Translations under genes and position numbers: made by a program
Source of the DNA: Corynebacterium lemuris
GTDB taxonomy: Bacteria > Actinomycetota > Actinomycetes > Mycobacteriales > Mycobacteriaceae
NCBI RefSeq assembly: GCF_024919295.1
Contig: NZ_JANWTC010000006.1
Coordinates: 62,001 to 126,000 of the forward strand
DNA: 64,000 nucleotides
Direction: 5' to 3'
In this document: positions 25,884-34,600 of the stretch, piece after piece
Layout of the letters: each line of letters starts with the position of its first letter
How positions within the stretch are numbered: the stretch's first letter is position 1
The notes under the pieces: model-generated
Seen by the model: only the letters and a program-made list of their open reading frames with translations
Told to the model about the DNA's origin: nothing
Database searches by the model: none

Positions 25884-27371
25884 ATGACTGACGTTCGTGT
25901 TCGATTCTGCCCCTCGCCCACCGGCACCCCGCACGTGGGCCTGGTGCGCACCGCACTGTTCAACTGGGCCTATGCCCGCCGCCACCAGGGCACCATGGTG
26001 TTCCGTATCGAGGACACCGATGCCGCCCGCGATTCCGAGGACTCCTACTCGGCGCTCCTCGACGCCATGAACTGGCTCGGCCTGGACTGGGACGAGGGTG
26101 TGGAGAAGGGCGGCCCGCACGAGCCGTACCGCCAGTCGCAGCGCATGGACATCTACGCGGACATCCTGCGCAGGCTCATCGACGCCGGTGAGGTCTACCC
26201 GGCCTACTCCACCGCCGAGGAGGTCGAGGAGCGCCACAAGGCCGCCGGTCGCGACCCCAAGCTGGGCTATGACAACTACGACCGCACCCTGACGGAGGAG
26301 GAGGTCGCCGCCTTCCAGGCTGAGGGACGTCAGCCGGTGTGGCGCCTGCGCATGCCGGAGCAGGACTGGAAGTGGAACGACCTGGTCCGCGGCGAGGTCG
26401 AGTTCAAGGCCGCCACCCAGCCTGACTTCGTGGTGGCGCGCTCCAACGGCGCCCCGCTGTACACCCTGGTCAACCCCGTCGATGACGCGCTCATGCGCAT
26501 CACCCACGTCCTGCGCGGTGAGGACCTGCTCTCCTCCACCCCGCGTCAGCTGGCCCTCTACGAGGCGCTCAAGCGCATCGGCGTCACCGACTTCACCCCG
26601 CAGTTCGGCCACCTGCCCTTCGTCATGGGCGAGGGCAACAAGAAGCTGTCCAAGCGTGACCCGCAGTCCAACCTCTTCCACCACCGGGAGAACGGCATCA
26701 TCCCGGAGGGCATGCTCAACTACCTGGCGCTGCTGGGCTGGTCCCTGTCCGGTGACCGCGACATCTTCTCCGTGGAGGAGATGGTGGCCAACTTCGACAT
26801 CACCGATGTGCTGGGCAACCCGGCCCGTTTCGACCAGAAGAAGCTCGAGGCCATCAACGCCGACCACATCCGCCTGCTGCCCGCGGGCGAATTCGAGGAG
26901 CGTCTGCGCGCGCACCTGAGCGAGTTCACCGACTTCCCGCAGGACTACCCAGCGGACAAGTTCCAGGTGGTGGCAGATCTTACCCAGACCCGGATCAAGA
27001 CCCTCTCCGAGGCCTACGGTCTGCTGAAGTTCCTGGTCACCGCCGATGAGGACCTGGAGCTGAACGAGCGGGCGGCGAAGCGCAACCTCAAGGAGGCCGC
27101 GATCGAGCCGTTGGATGCCGGCATCGCCGCTCTGGAGGCCGTGGACGAGTGGACCACTCCGGACATCGAAGGGGCCCTGACCAAGGCGCTCATCGAGGAT
27201 CTGGAGCTCAAGCCGCGCACCGCCTACGGCGCGCTGCGCGTGGCGATCTCCGGTGAGCAGGTCTCCCCGCCGTTGTTCGAGTCGATGGAGCTGCTGGGCC
27301 GCGAATCGACGCTCGCGCGTCTGCGTGCCGCCCGCGCAGTCACCCCCTTCGAGGCCGCCCCGACGGCCTAG
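25884..27371 (+). CDS. gltX: Glutamyl-tRNA synthetase
   Basis: A 495-aa class I aminoacyl-tRNA synthetase charging tRNA-Glu (and, in actinobacteria, tRNA-Gln for later amidation). It has [19 protein letters not shown] (HIGH region), [11 protein letters not shown] and KKLSKRD (KMSKS region). ATG 25884 is preferred over the ATG at 25875, because TAACAT forms a -10 box overlapping the first ATG and ending 7 nt before the second. It sits close upstream of tRNA-Gln and tRNA-Glu genes. Confidence 0.95.
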   Translation: MTDVRVRFCPSPTGTPHVGLVRTALFNWAYARRHQGTMVFRIEDTDAARDSEDSYSALLDAMNWLGLDWDEGVEKGGPHEPYRQSQRMDIYADILRRLIDAGEVYPAYSTAEEVEERHKAAGRDPKLGYDNYDRTLTEEEVAAFQAEGRQPVWRLRMPEQDWKWNDLVRGEVEFKAATQPDFVVARSNGAPLYTLVNPVDDALMRITHVLRGEDLLSSTPRQLALYEALKRIGVTDFTPQFGHLPFVMGEGNKKLSKRDPQSNLFHHRENGIIPEGMLNYLALLGWSLSGDRDIFSVEEMVANFDITDVLGNPARFDQKKLEAINADHIRLLPAGEFEERLRAHLSEFTDFPQDYPADKFQVVADLTQTRIKTLSEAYGLLKFLVTADEDLELNERAAKRNLKEAAIEPLDAGIAALEAVDEWTTPDIEGALTKALIEDLELKPRTAYGALRVAISGEQVSPPLFESMELLGRESTLARLRAARAVTPFEAAPTA

Positions 27372-27592
27372 GCAGGGGAGTCGGGGGACCCGGGGGAGTA
27401 GCGCAGGAGATCTCCGGGCTGGCAGTCGAGCACTTCGCACAGTGCTGCCAGCGTGGTGAAACGGACGGCCCGGGCGCGTCCGTTCTTGAGCACCGAGAGG
27501 TTGGCGGGGGTGATGCCGACCTTCTCGGCGAGCTCACCCACGCCCATCTTCCGGCGGGCGAGCATGACGTCGATGTCGACGATGATGGACAT
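27368..27592 (-). CDS. Small Xre/Cro-type regulator (YozG-like)
   Basis: A 74-aa HTH protein: [54 protein letters not shown] matches the HTH_26/YozG group. Its ATG abuts the stop of the DUF2975 membrane gene (one shared base), and it overlaps the end of gltX by 4 nt in convergent orientation. Such pairs usually autoregulate; the palindrome at 28071-28108 is the likely site. Confidence 0.9.
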   Translation of the reverse strand: MSIIVDIDVMLARRKMGVGELAEKVGITPANLSVLKNGRARAVRFTTLAALCEVLDCQPGDLLRYSPGSPDSPA

Positions 27593-28056
27593 CAGATGAC
27601 CGCCTCAAGCTCAGCGGAGAAGCCTGTAGCCTGCACCAGCAGCATCCGTTGGACGTAGACGACCAGTCCCACGCCCGCAATCAGCAGGGCGAGGACACCC
27701 GTCACGAGAATGAGTCCGGGGGCGTCGTCGACCTCGGCAACGACGTAACCGGCGAGCAGGACGAAGACCGACGCTGTGATGATGGCAACGATGACGGTGT
27801 CGACCCAGCGGAAGGAAGCGGGGGAGAAAACGGTGTTCTGTCTGACCAGTGAGACGAGCCGCCAGACGGCGACTATGGCGACCTGGATGCAGACCAGACC
27901 CAGCACCACGGCGATGCTCAGGGTGATCTTGGCGGGCACGGGGGCGGTGGCATCACCCAGGAAGAGTCCGGTGGGGATGAAGATCTGCGCAGCGAGGCAG
28001 GTCAGCAGCCCGAGGATGAGGATCCCGCGCAGCAGGACGGTGATTTTTGTGGACAC
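27592..28056 (-). CDS. DUF2975 membrane protein
   Basis: A 154-aa protein with four membrane spans (~8-28, 40-65, 85-108, 115-138), typical of DUF2975, which pairs with YozG-like regulators. The start GTG 28056 (STKITVLLRG) has a GAAAGG SD; the longer open frame upstream runs through the palindromic operator and is unlikely to be translated. Function unknown. Confidence 0.8.
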   Translation of the reverse strand: MSTKITVLLRGILILGLLTCLAAQIFIPTGLFLGDATAPVPAKITLSIAVVLGLVCIQVAIVAVWRLVSLVRQNTVFSPASFRWVDTVIVAIITASVFVLLAGYVVAEVDDAPGLILVTGVLALLIAGVGLVVYVQRMLLVQATGFSAELEAVI

Positions 28057-28070
28057 AGGGACGAGCCTTT

Positions 28071-28108
28071 CGATCGAGTTTCGATAGAAGTCTATCGCAA
28101 CTCGATAG
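28071..28108. promoter_or_regulatory. Palindromic operator of the DUF2975-Xre operon
   Basis: CGATCGAGTTTCGATAGA (28071-28088) and TCTATCGCAACTCGATAG (28091-28108) are inverted repeats matching at 16 of 18 positions. Each arm is itself built of TATCGA-type half-sites, giving four half-sites in all, just upstream of the DUF2975 start. Confidence 0.6.
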
Positions 28109-28213
28109 ACAGGTCTGGGCCAGTGAGAAATCGTGGTCGATATGCCCGGTACGGGAGGGGGTGGGGGCTCCTGGCCCATATGGATGGCCATAAACCATGT
28201 TTAAGCTGGCGAT

Positions 28214-28243
28214 TTGTCACTGTCGCACGCTTCTGGTTATAGT
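28214..28243 (+). promoter_or_regulatory. Promoter of the tRNA-Gln/tRNA-Glu operon
   Basis: TTGTCA (28214-28219) and TATAGT (28238-28243) are separated by 18 nt, about 75 nt upstream of tRNA-Gln. Confidence 0.65.
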
Positions 28244-28318
28244 TATCCACGTTGCACAGAGCGGCACGGGGTGGAAAGCTCCATCAGGTCTGCGGTGTAA
28301 CAGGAGATCCCTCCGAAT

Positions 28319-28390
28319 TGGCCTATGGTGTAATTGGCAACACAACGGTTTCTGGTACCGTCATTCTAGGTTCGAGTCCTGGTAGGCCAG
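28319..28390 (+). tRNA. tRNA-Gln(CUG)
   Basis: A 72-nt cloverleaf: acceptor TGGCCTA/TAGGCCA, anticodon stem ACGGT/ACCGT with loop TTCTGGT giving anticodon CTG, T-arm with GGTTCGAGTCC. CCA is not encoded. Confidence 0.93.
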
Positions 28391-28429
28391 CTGCAGTTCA
28401 TGCTGCAAGCGTAAGGAATATGTCGCTAA

Positions 28430-28502
28430 GCCCCGTTCGTCTAGCGGCCTAGGACGCCGCCCTCTCACGGCGGTAACACGGGTTCAAATCCCGTACGGGG
28501 TA
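28430..28502 (+). tRNA. tRNA-Glu(CUC), copy 1
   Basis: A 73-nt cloverleaf: acceptor GCCCCGT/ACGGGGT, anticodon stem CCGCC/GGCGG with loop CTCTCAC giving anticodon CTC, T-arm GGGTTCAAATCCC. It is co-transcribed with tRNA-Gln and followed by a terminator. The copy at 29213-29285 is identical. Confidence 0.95.
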
Positions 28503-28508
28503 CAACAG

Positions 28509-28550
28509 GACTCCCGGACTCATTCGAGTTCGGGAGTCTTTTTTATTTTT
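28509..28550 (+). terminator. Terminator of the first tRNA operon
   Basis: GACTCCCG(G)ACTC pairs with GAGT(T)CGGGAGTC around an ATTC loop, then a long T-rich tail (28539-28550). Confidence 0.85.
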
Positions 28551-28609
28551 TGCATTTCACCCCCGCACTTACCGATGGTGCGTGGATCACACCTCGGCAA
28601 ATAATGTGT

Positions 28610-29098
28610 CGGGGGTAACTTTCGCCAACGGAAAAGCGCATAGGCTTTCAACTCATGAACCCCCTGGCATATGCTGCAGTTAAGCGGAGAGGATCACACC
28701 TCAGACCCCCGGTACCAGGCAGAAGGTAACGAGAATCTCCGGATGGAACTACCGGAAGGAGAGCATATGGCAGTAAGTGGAACTAACCATATCTCCGGAC
28801 GCGGCGCAGGCGTCCTCCCATAAGCGGCATAGCCATAATCCAGAACTTCCAGAGCGCAAGAAATGCGCGAAGTACAGGAGCTAAAGGGAGCGATATGAAG
28901 CGTCAGACGTCACCCGAGCCCCACGGCAAGGACAGGCCAACCCCCGACAACTAGTTCCTCAGAACTGCAGCGGACGCGATCATGACGGGATCATCACCCC
29001 GGATCGACGAAACCTCCGCACCGACGTCGGAAGTGGTGGAAGTACCACCGTCCACGGTTCGGCAGAAGTAGAAACCCACCACCGAGTGTGGTGGGTTT
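28610..29098 (+). ncRNA. Candidate large structured RNA between tRNA-Glu copies
   Basis: About 490 nt with no ordinary gene but many local hairpins. CGGGGGT (28610-28616) can pair with ACCCCCG (28705-28711). TCCGG/CCGGA form 28738-28756. GAG-c-ATATGG/CCATAT-CTC (28761-28795) makes a 9-bp stem with one bulge. GGACGC/GCGTCC is 28797-28815, GCGCA/TGCGC 28854-28868, AGTTC/GAACT 28953-28966, GGTGG/CCACC 29035-29049, and a final 11-bp stem 29072-29098. TAATGT (28602-28607) is a possible -10 box. Not recognised as RNase P, tmRNA, 6S, 6C or SRP RNA. A run of tiny ORFs is an alternative reading. Confidence 0.45.
29072..29098 (+). terminator. Strong hairpin closing the inter-tRNA segment
   Basis: AAACCCACCAC (29072-29082) pairs perfectly over 11 bp with GTGGTGGGTTT (29088-29098) and a 5-nt loop. 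A second hairpin CATGGT/ACCATG and an A/T-rich block follow (29102-29133). Confidence 0.6.
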
Positions 29099-29142
29099 CC
29101 GCATGGTTGGCACCATGTTAAAAAACGTTTTTACCTGCTGAT

Positions 29143-29172
29143 TTGTGCACCAGCACCCGCACCGTTTACAGT
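29143..29172 (+). promoter_or_regulatory. Promoter of tRNA-Glu copy 2
   Basis: TTGTGC (29143-29148) and TACAGT (29167-29172) with an 18-nt spacer, 40 nt before the tRNA. Confidence 0.55.
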
Positions 29173-29212
29173 GATGGAGTCCGCAAGGGACGCCGCGCTG
29201 AAAAGCGAACAT

Positions 29213-29285
29213 GCCCCGTTCGTCTAGCGGCCTAGGACGCCGCCCTCTCACGGCGGTAACACGGGTTCAAATCCCGTACGGGGTA
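29213..29285 (+). tRNA. tRNA-Glu(CUC), copy 2
   Basis: Identical in all 73 positions to the tRNA-Glu at 28430-28502, with its own promoter and terminator. It borders the Wadjet operon on its right. Confidence 0.95.
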
Positions 29286-29291
29286 CAAGTG

Positions 29292-29331
29292 CAGAAGAGG
29301 CCAGGTCAATGACCTGGCCTCTTCTGTTTCT
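29292..29331 (+). terminator. Terminator of tRNA-Glu copy 2
   Basis: CAGAAGAGGCCAGGTC (29292-29307) pairs perfectly over 16 bp with 29311-29326, then TTTCTG. Confidence 0.8.
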
Positions 29332-29405
29332 GCGGTCCCAGACCCAAGTCGAGAGTCTGTTCGATTAAGTGGCGGGTGGCGGACAGCCGTGTCGGAGGCG
29401 GGCGT

Positions 29406-29411
29406 TATCCT
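29406..29411 (+). promoter_or_regulatory. -10 box of the Wadjet operon
   Basis: TATCCT ends 7 nt before the ATG of the first gene, with no SD: a leaderless start. Confidence 0.45.
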
Positions 29412-29418
29412 TTAGCCC

Positions 29419-30939
29419 ATGAGTGCGGAGCGGACGATTGCCCATGCCCTGATCTTCAGCGACCTTGCAGCCAACGAGCCGGCCTGGGCACTCCTGCGTG
29501 CCAAGAATGCCCCGGCTATCCTCACTGTCTTATCCGCCGTGTTCCGGGGTGATAACCGCCAGGTCCCGGGCTCCGACCTCATCGCCGCCACGGCCAGGAT
29601 TCTGCCGGAGGTACGGGAACAGACCGGGCTTGAGCTCAAACTCAGCATCGAGGCCTATATCGAGGAGTGGGTCCGCAGCGGTTTTCTCACCCGCCGGGCC
29701 CCGCAGAACGCTCCGGAAGAACTGTATGAGCTGTCACCCGGAGCCCATCTGGCCCAGGACTTCGTGGAGCAACTCCACACCCCTAAACGTGCCGTCACGC
29801 GTTCCCGGCTGAGCAACGTGTTCAACAGTCTGAGCGCGCTGGAGGCCGACACTGACCCCGATGAGGACCGCGCCATCGAGCGCCTGGAGCGGCAACGCGA
29901 TGAGCTGCAACGGCGCATCGACACCATCCGGGTCGACGGTGTGCGCACTGTGGACACCGGCGAGGCCATCGAACAGGCCCGGGAGGTCATCTCCCTGATC
30001 CGGGACCTGCCCACTGACTTCGCCCGGGTGCAGTCGGAGATCGAGCGCGAAGACCTGAAACTCCGCGAGCAGATCCTGACCGATGACCGCCGTGGTGCCG
30101 AAGTCCTCGAGGAGATCTTCACCGGCCTAGACCTCATCGACCAGTCCGAGTCCGGTCAGGCCTTCAACGGTTTCTACCGTCTGCTGCTCGACCACCAGGA
30201 ATCCGCGAGATTTGAGGCGACACACTCCGAGGTGTTGAAGCGTGATTTCATCCTCAGCCTGGACGGGGAGGAGCAGGCTCTGCTGCGCGGACTGATGACC
30301 ACGCTGCGTTCTTCGGCCGGTGCGGTACAGGAGGCCAAGACCAGGCTGTCCCGCTCCCTGCGTCGCTTCGTGCAGTCCCGGGAGAACGAGGCGCACAAGG
30401 GTCTGCTCACTTCCATCAAGGACGCGGAACTGGCCGCGCTGCAGTTCACCAGGAACGGCGGTAAGCCACGCCAGAGCCTGGACATGGAACTCAGGTTGAC
30501 CCGCGGAAAGTTCAGCACTGTGGCGTCGTGGGCACTGCATGATCCCGCTGACTTCCGCATTGACACCGACGTGCCGGTCCACCAGCCGGGTGATCTTGAT
30601 CCGCAGGAGCTCCGGGCCCGCCTGCGCGACACGGAAGTGGACTGGGGTGAACTGCACCTGGCCATCAACGACCTCATCGCGGAAGGAAAGCAACCCACCG
30701 TCGCGGAGGTACTCGAGGCCCGGCCGGCCACCCAGGGCCTAGCCAGCGTCGTGGGACTGATCCAGCTCGCCCGGGACCGCGGCACCCGCACAGAGGGCAC
30801 CGAATTCCTGCGGTGGACCTCACCGGAGGGGAAGCTGCTGCAGGCCCGCTACACCGCCTACGAGTTCCGCGAACAGGTCCCGACCACGGCCCAGCTGTGG
30901 GATCACCAGCCAACCATGAAAGACAACACCCATGCCTGA
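29419..30939 (+). CDS. jetA: Wadjet JetA / MksF (kleisin-like, DUF3375)
   Basis: A 506-aa protein of the DUF3375/JetA family, the kleisin-like subunit of the MksBEFG (Wadjet) condensin. The complex recognises and destroys small circular plasmids. It begins TIAHALIFSDLAANEPAWALLRAKNAPAILTVLSAVF, typical of the winged-helix N-terminus, has a long coiled-coil centre (~145-220, rich in E/R/L), and ends in a winged-helix region. It is first of four overlapping genes and its mRNA is probably leaderless. Confidence 0.92.
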   Translation: MSAERTIAHALIFSDLAANEPAWALLRAKNAPAILTVLSAVFRGDNRQVPGSDLIAATARILPEVREQTGLELKLSIEAYIEEWVRSGFLTRRAPQNAPEELYELSPGAHLAQDFVEQLHTPKRAVTRSRLSNVFNSLSALEADTDPDEDRAIERLERQRDELQRRIDTIRVDGVRTVDTGEAIEQAREVISLIRDLPTDFARVQSEIEREDLKLREQILTDDRRGAEVLEEIFTGLDLIDQSESGQAFNGFYRLLLDHQESARFEATHSEVLKRDFILSLDGEEQALLRGLMTTLRSSAGAVQEAKTRLSRSLRRFVQSRENEAHKGLLTSIKDAELAALQFTRNGGKPRQSLDMELRLTRGKFSTVASWALHDPADFRIDTDVPVHQPGDLDPQELRARLRDTEVDWGELHLAINDLIAEGKQPTVAEVLEARPATQGLASVVGLIQLARDRGTRTEGTEFLRWTSPEGKLLQARYTAYEFREQVPTTAQLWDHQPTMKDNTHA

Positions 30940-31660
30940 TTTCTTCGGCTCCTTCGACGACCACGACCTCACGTCCGGCACGGATGTCGCGGACAACACC
31001 GGGGAACATGACCGACCTGCCCTCGACGGGACGGACTCCGTCCCCGGGGACCTGGGGGACTTCACCCTCGAACAACGGCTGGCGGTACGGGGACTCCTGC
31101 GGGGCCCCTTCATCTCTGGTGCCCAGGACAAGGACAAGTACCTCGAAATAGTGCGGTCAGCGGGCACCCTCAGTGCGTTCCTGGACAACCTGCTGGTCAA
31201 GCTCGTCATCGACGAGGTGGGGGAGATCGCCTACCTCCGCGACTGGGATCCGCTGCCGGAGGGCGCACCGTCACTGTTCCGGCGCCGGCCCCTCACCCAC
31301 ATGCAGACCGCGGTGGTGCTGAATCTCCGCAAGAAACTGGCGCACGCCGTCAGCGGGGAGCGCACCATCGTGGACGCCAACCACATCTTCGAGGAGACCC
31401 TGCCGTATCAGCCGGACACGGGCACCGACCGGGCGAAACAGCGCACCACTTTCGACAGTGCCTGGAGTGTGTTGACTGACCACGGCGTGTTGAAGAGGAC
31501 CCCCACACCCGGGCGCTGGGAGGTGTCCCCGGTGCTGGCCAGCATCTTCTCTGCCGAGGAGATAGCGGCGGTACACCACAGCTACACCGAGAGACTGGAA
31601 CAGATGATGGACGTGGAGACCACCACGGTGGAGGAATCGATGGAGAATGACGATGAGTAG
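30932..31660 (+). CDS. jetB: Wadjet JetB / MksE (kite-like, DUF4194)
   Basis: A 242-aa DUF4194 protein, the KITE-like subunit that binds JetA. The N-terminal ~60 residues are acidic and low in structure. The conserved core includes TLSAFLDNLLVKLVIDEVGEIAYLRDW and PLTHMQTAVVLNLRKKLAHAVSGERTIVD. It overlaps jetA by 8 nt and jetC by 14 nt. Confidence 0.9.
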   Translation: MPDFFGSFDDHDLTSGTDVADNTGEHDRPALDGTDSVPGDLGDFTLEQRLAVRGLLRGPFISGAQDKDKYLEIVRSAGTLSAFLDNLLVKLVIDEVGEIAYLRDWDPLPEGAPSLFRRRPLTHMQTAVVLNLRKKLAHAVSGERTIVDANHIFEETLPYQPDTGTDRAKQRTTFDSAWSVLTDHGVLKRTPTPGRWEVSPVLASIFSAEEIAAVHHSYTERLEQMMDVETTTVEESMENDDE

Positions 31661-34600
31661 AACAATCCCCGGACAGTTCCGGCTGGCGACCCTGCAGGTG
31701 TGCAACTGGGGCACGTTCGACGGCGTCACCCGTTTCGACCTCGCGGAGGACGGCTTCCTGATCTACGGCCCCTCGGGCTCCGGCAAGTCCACGCTCATCG
31801 ACGCGGTGTCAGCGGTGCTGGTGGAACCCCGGAAGCGCAGATTCAACGCGGCGGCCGACAAGGACAACGCCGGCGGACGAAACCTGGTCTCCTACTGCCG
31901 TGGTGCCTGGGCCAATGAGGAGAGCGCGGAATTCAACGAGATCACCCAGTCCTTCCCCCGTACAGGTGCCACCTGGTCGGGTATCTCCCTGACCTACCGG
32001 GACGGGCTCGGCCAGACCGTCACCGCGGTCTACCTGATGTTCCTGCGCGCCTCCGCGCACGCTGACGCGGACATCAAAAAACTGTTCATCACCTTGCCCG
32101 GAGAAGTCGACATCGAGGATTTCGAGACGCTCGCCAAAAATGGTCTCGACGTCGGCGCGGTCAAGAGGGCGTATACACAGGCCTACTGCGTGGAGCACCG
32201 CCAGAAGCAGTTCCTCATCGACTTCAGCAACCGGGTCGGGGTCGCTGACCTGGGTGCCTGGGAGCTGCTGCACCAGGCCCAGTCCACCAAGAATCTGGGT
32301 GACCTGAACTCGATGATCCGGGAGTTCATGCTGAGCGAACCCGACACCTTCCGTGCCGCCAAGACCGCGGTGGATAACTTCACCGAGCTGGAGACCGCCT
32401 ACCAGGCTGTCCTCAACGCGCGCCGCCAGATCGAATGCCTCAGCCCGATCCGTGAGGCGGACAACCGGCGCCGCGAGGTCCGCCGGGACATCGCAGAGGT
32501 CCGGGAGGAGACCGATGCGCTGCCCCGGTTCATGTCGGATGCGAAGGAGGAGTACCTCGAGGAGGAGATCGAGGTCCTGGAACAGTCGTTGCGCACGCAG
32601 GACCAGAAGAAGAGGGTGCAGCAGGAGACCGTCGACAGGGCCCGCTCCACCGTCACCGGCCTGGAAAGGGCACTGGAGGGCAATGAGAATGACGCCATCC
32701 GGACAGCGAAAGCTGATGTGGCGAACCTGAAGGACCGGCTCCGCACGGTGGCGGACAATGCCCGGGACTTCACGGACCGTGCCGCCGTGCTCGGCAGGCA
32801 GCTGCCGGCCACAGAACCGGAGTTCCTTGAGCTGCGTTCTGCGCTCGATGAGAAGCTCGGCGAATTCACGGCGTCCCATGAGCTGGCGAATGAACGGTGG
32901 ATCCAGGTCTCCACCGATCTGAAGGGCACCCGCCTGAAACAGCAGCAGGTGAGCGCGGAACTGCAGGCGGTGAAGAAGAACCGCTCCAGCATGGACCATG
33001 ACAAACTGCTCGCCAAGGCGAAGATCTGCGAGGCGACCGGCATTCCCGCCCATGAGCTCCCCTTCGTCGCCGACCTGATCGCCGTCCGGGAGGAGGAGAA
33101 GCAGCGTTGGCAACCGGCCGCGGAACGCACCCTGTTCAGCTTCGCCCGGGACATGCTGGTACCCGAGGAGCACTACGGGCAGGTGTCCCGGTTCGTGAAC
33201 AGCGAGCACCTGAAAACCCGACTGCAGTACATCAGGATCGGCAAGGACGAGGAATTCAGCGCCAAGGTACCGGGCACGCCCAATTCCCTGGCAGGCAAGA
33301 TCGAGGTCAAGGAATCACGCTTCCGGGCGTGGCTGGAGTACCGCCTGGCCTCCCGTTTCGATCACCTGTGCGCCGACATGATGGACCAGTTCCGTGGGGC
33401 GCGCCGGGCGGTGACGGCGGAAGGGCAGATCAAGGACGGGGCCACGCACGTCAAGGACGACCGTTTCAACATCAGGGACAGCAGCCGATGGGTGCTGTCC
33501 GGGAACGTCGAGTTCAAGATCGAACTCCTGAGCAGGCAGGCCGGTGAACTGCGCGAGGAGCTGACAGCCCTCCAGGCTCACGAAGCCGAGCTGAAGAAGC
33601 AGATCGCTGACTACGGGAACGGGCGCACCCTCGCGGAGCGCCTCCTGGAGACCACCGTTTTCACCGACATCGACGTCCCCGGCCGCAACCTGGAGCTCCA
33701 CCGTGCACAGGACCACCTGGACCAGCTGGAGAGCAAGGACACGCAGCGGGAACAGTTGCGTGCGCAGCTGCGGAACGAAAAGAAGAAGCTGGAGGGGGAG
33801 GTGACGGTTCTGGAGAAACTGAGCAGGGACATCTACATCGCTGAGGCCAGGGTCGACGACCTCAATGAGCAGCTGGAGGTCGTGGTCCTGGAGGTGGGGG
33901 CGCAACCGGACGTCGATGAGGTGGTGCGTGCCAAGCTGCGGAAGCGGTGTGAGCCGTTTGCGGAGTCGATTACCGCGGACAACGTCGAGGCCGTGCACCG
34001 TCAGGTCAGCACCCACCTCATGCAGGAGATCGGCGATCTGCAGAAAACGGAGTCCTCCCTCAACAACGCGATCACCAACGCGATGGGCAGGTACCTCGAG
34101 GAATGGCCGCACCGCCGCAGTGACCTGAGGGCGGATGCGGAATGGGCCCGCGATTTCCTGGATGAGCTGGACAATCTGGAGGCCGAGAACCTCCCCAAAT
34201 ATGAGGACAGGTTCCACCAGAAGCTCCACGACGACACCATCCAGCCCCTCTCCCAGCTCTACAGCGACATCCGCAGCGCGACGTCCACCACACGGAACTC
34301 CATCGCGGACATCAACCAGACCCTCAATGAGGTGGAGTTCTATCCCGGTGCGCATCTGCAGATTGAGGTGAAGGAGGACCGGCCGAGGGCCGCCTCGGAG
34401 TTCATCGACAAGCTCCGGAACACGATCGAGGGTTCGCTGATCCCCGGGGACCTGGCGATGAGCGAGGACCGCTTCCGGCAGATGCGGGAGGTCATCCAGG
34501 AGCTGACGATCTCGGACACCAATCCTCCACGACTGCGTGACCTGCGCATCGACACGCGCCAGCATGTGCGTTTCCAGGGGGTGGAAATCAAGCACGACGG

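Noticed and set aside
28610..29098. Inter-tRNA segment as RNase P RNA, tmRNA, or group I/II intron
   Set aside because: None of the signature motifs of these RNAs (for example the RNase P core, the tmRNA tRNA-like ends, or a domain V hairpin) were found, and the tRNAs are uninterrupted.
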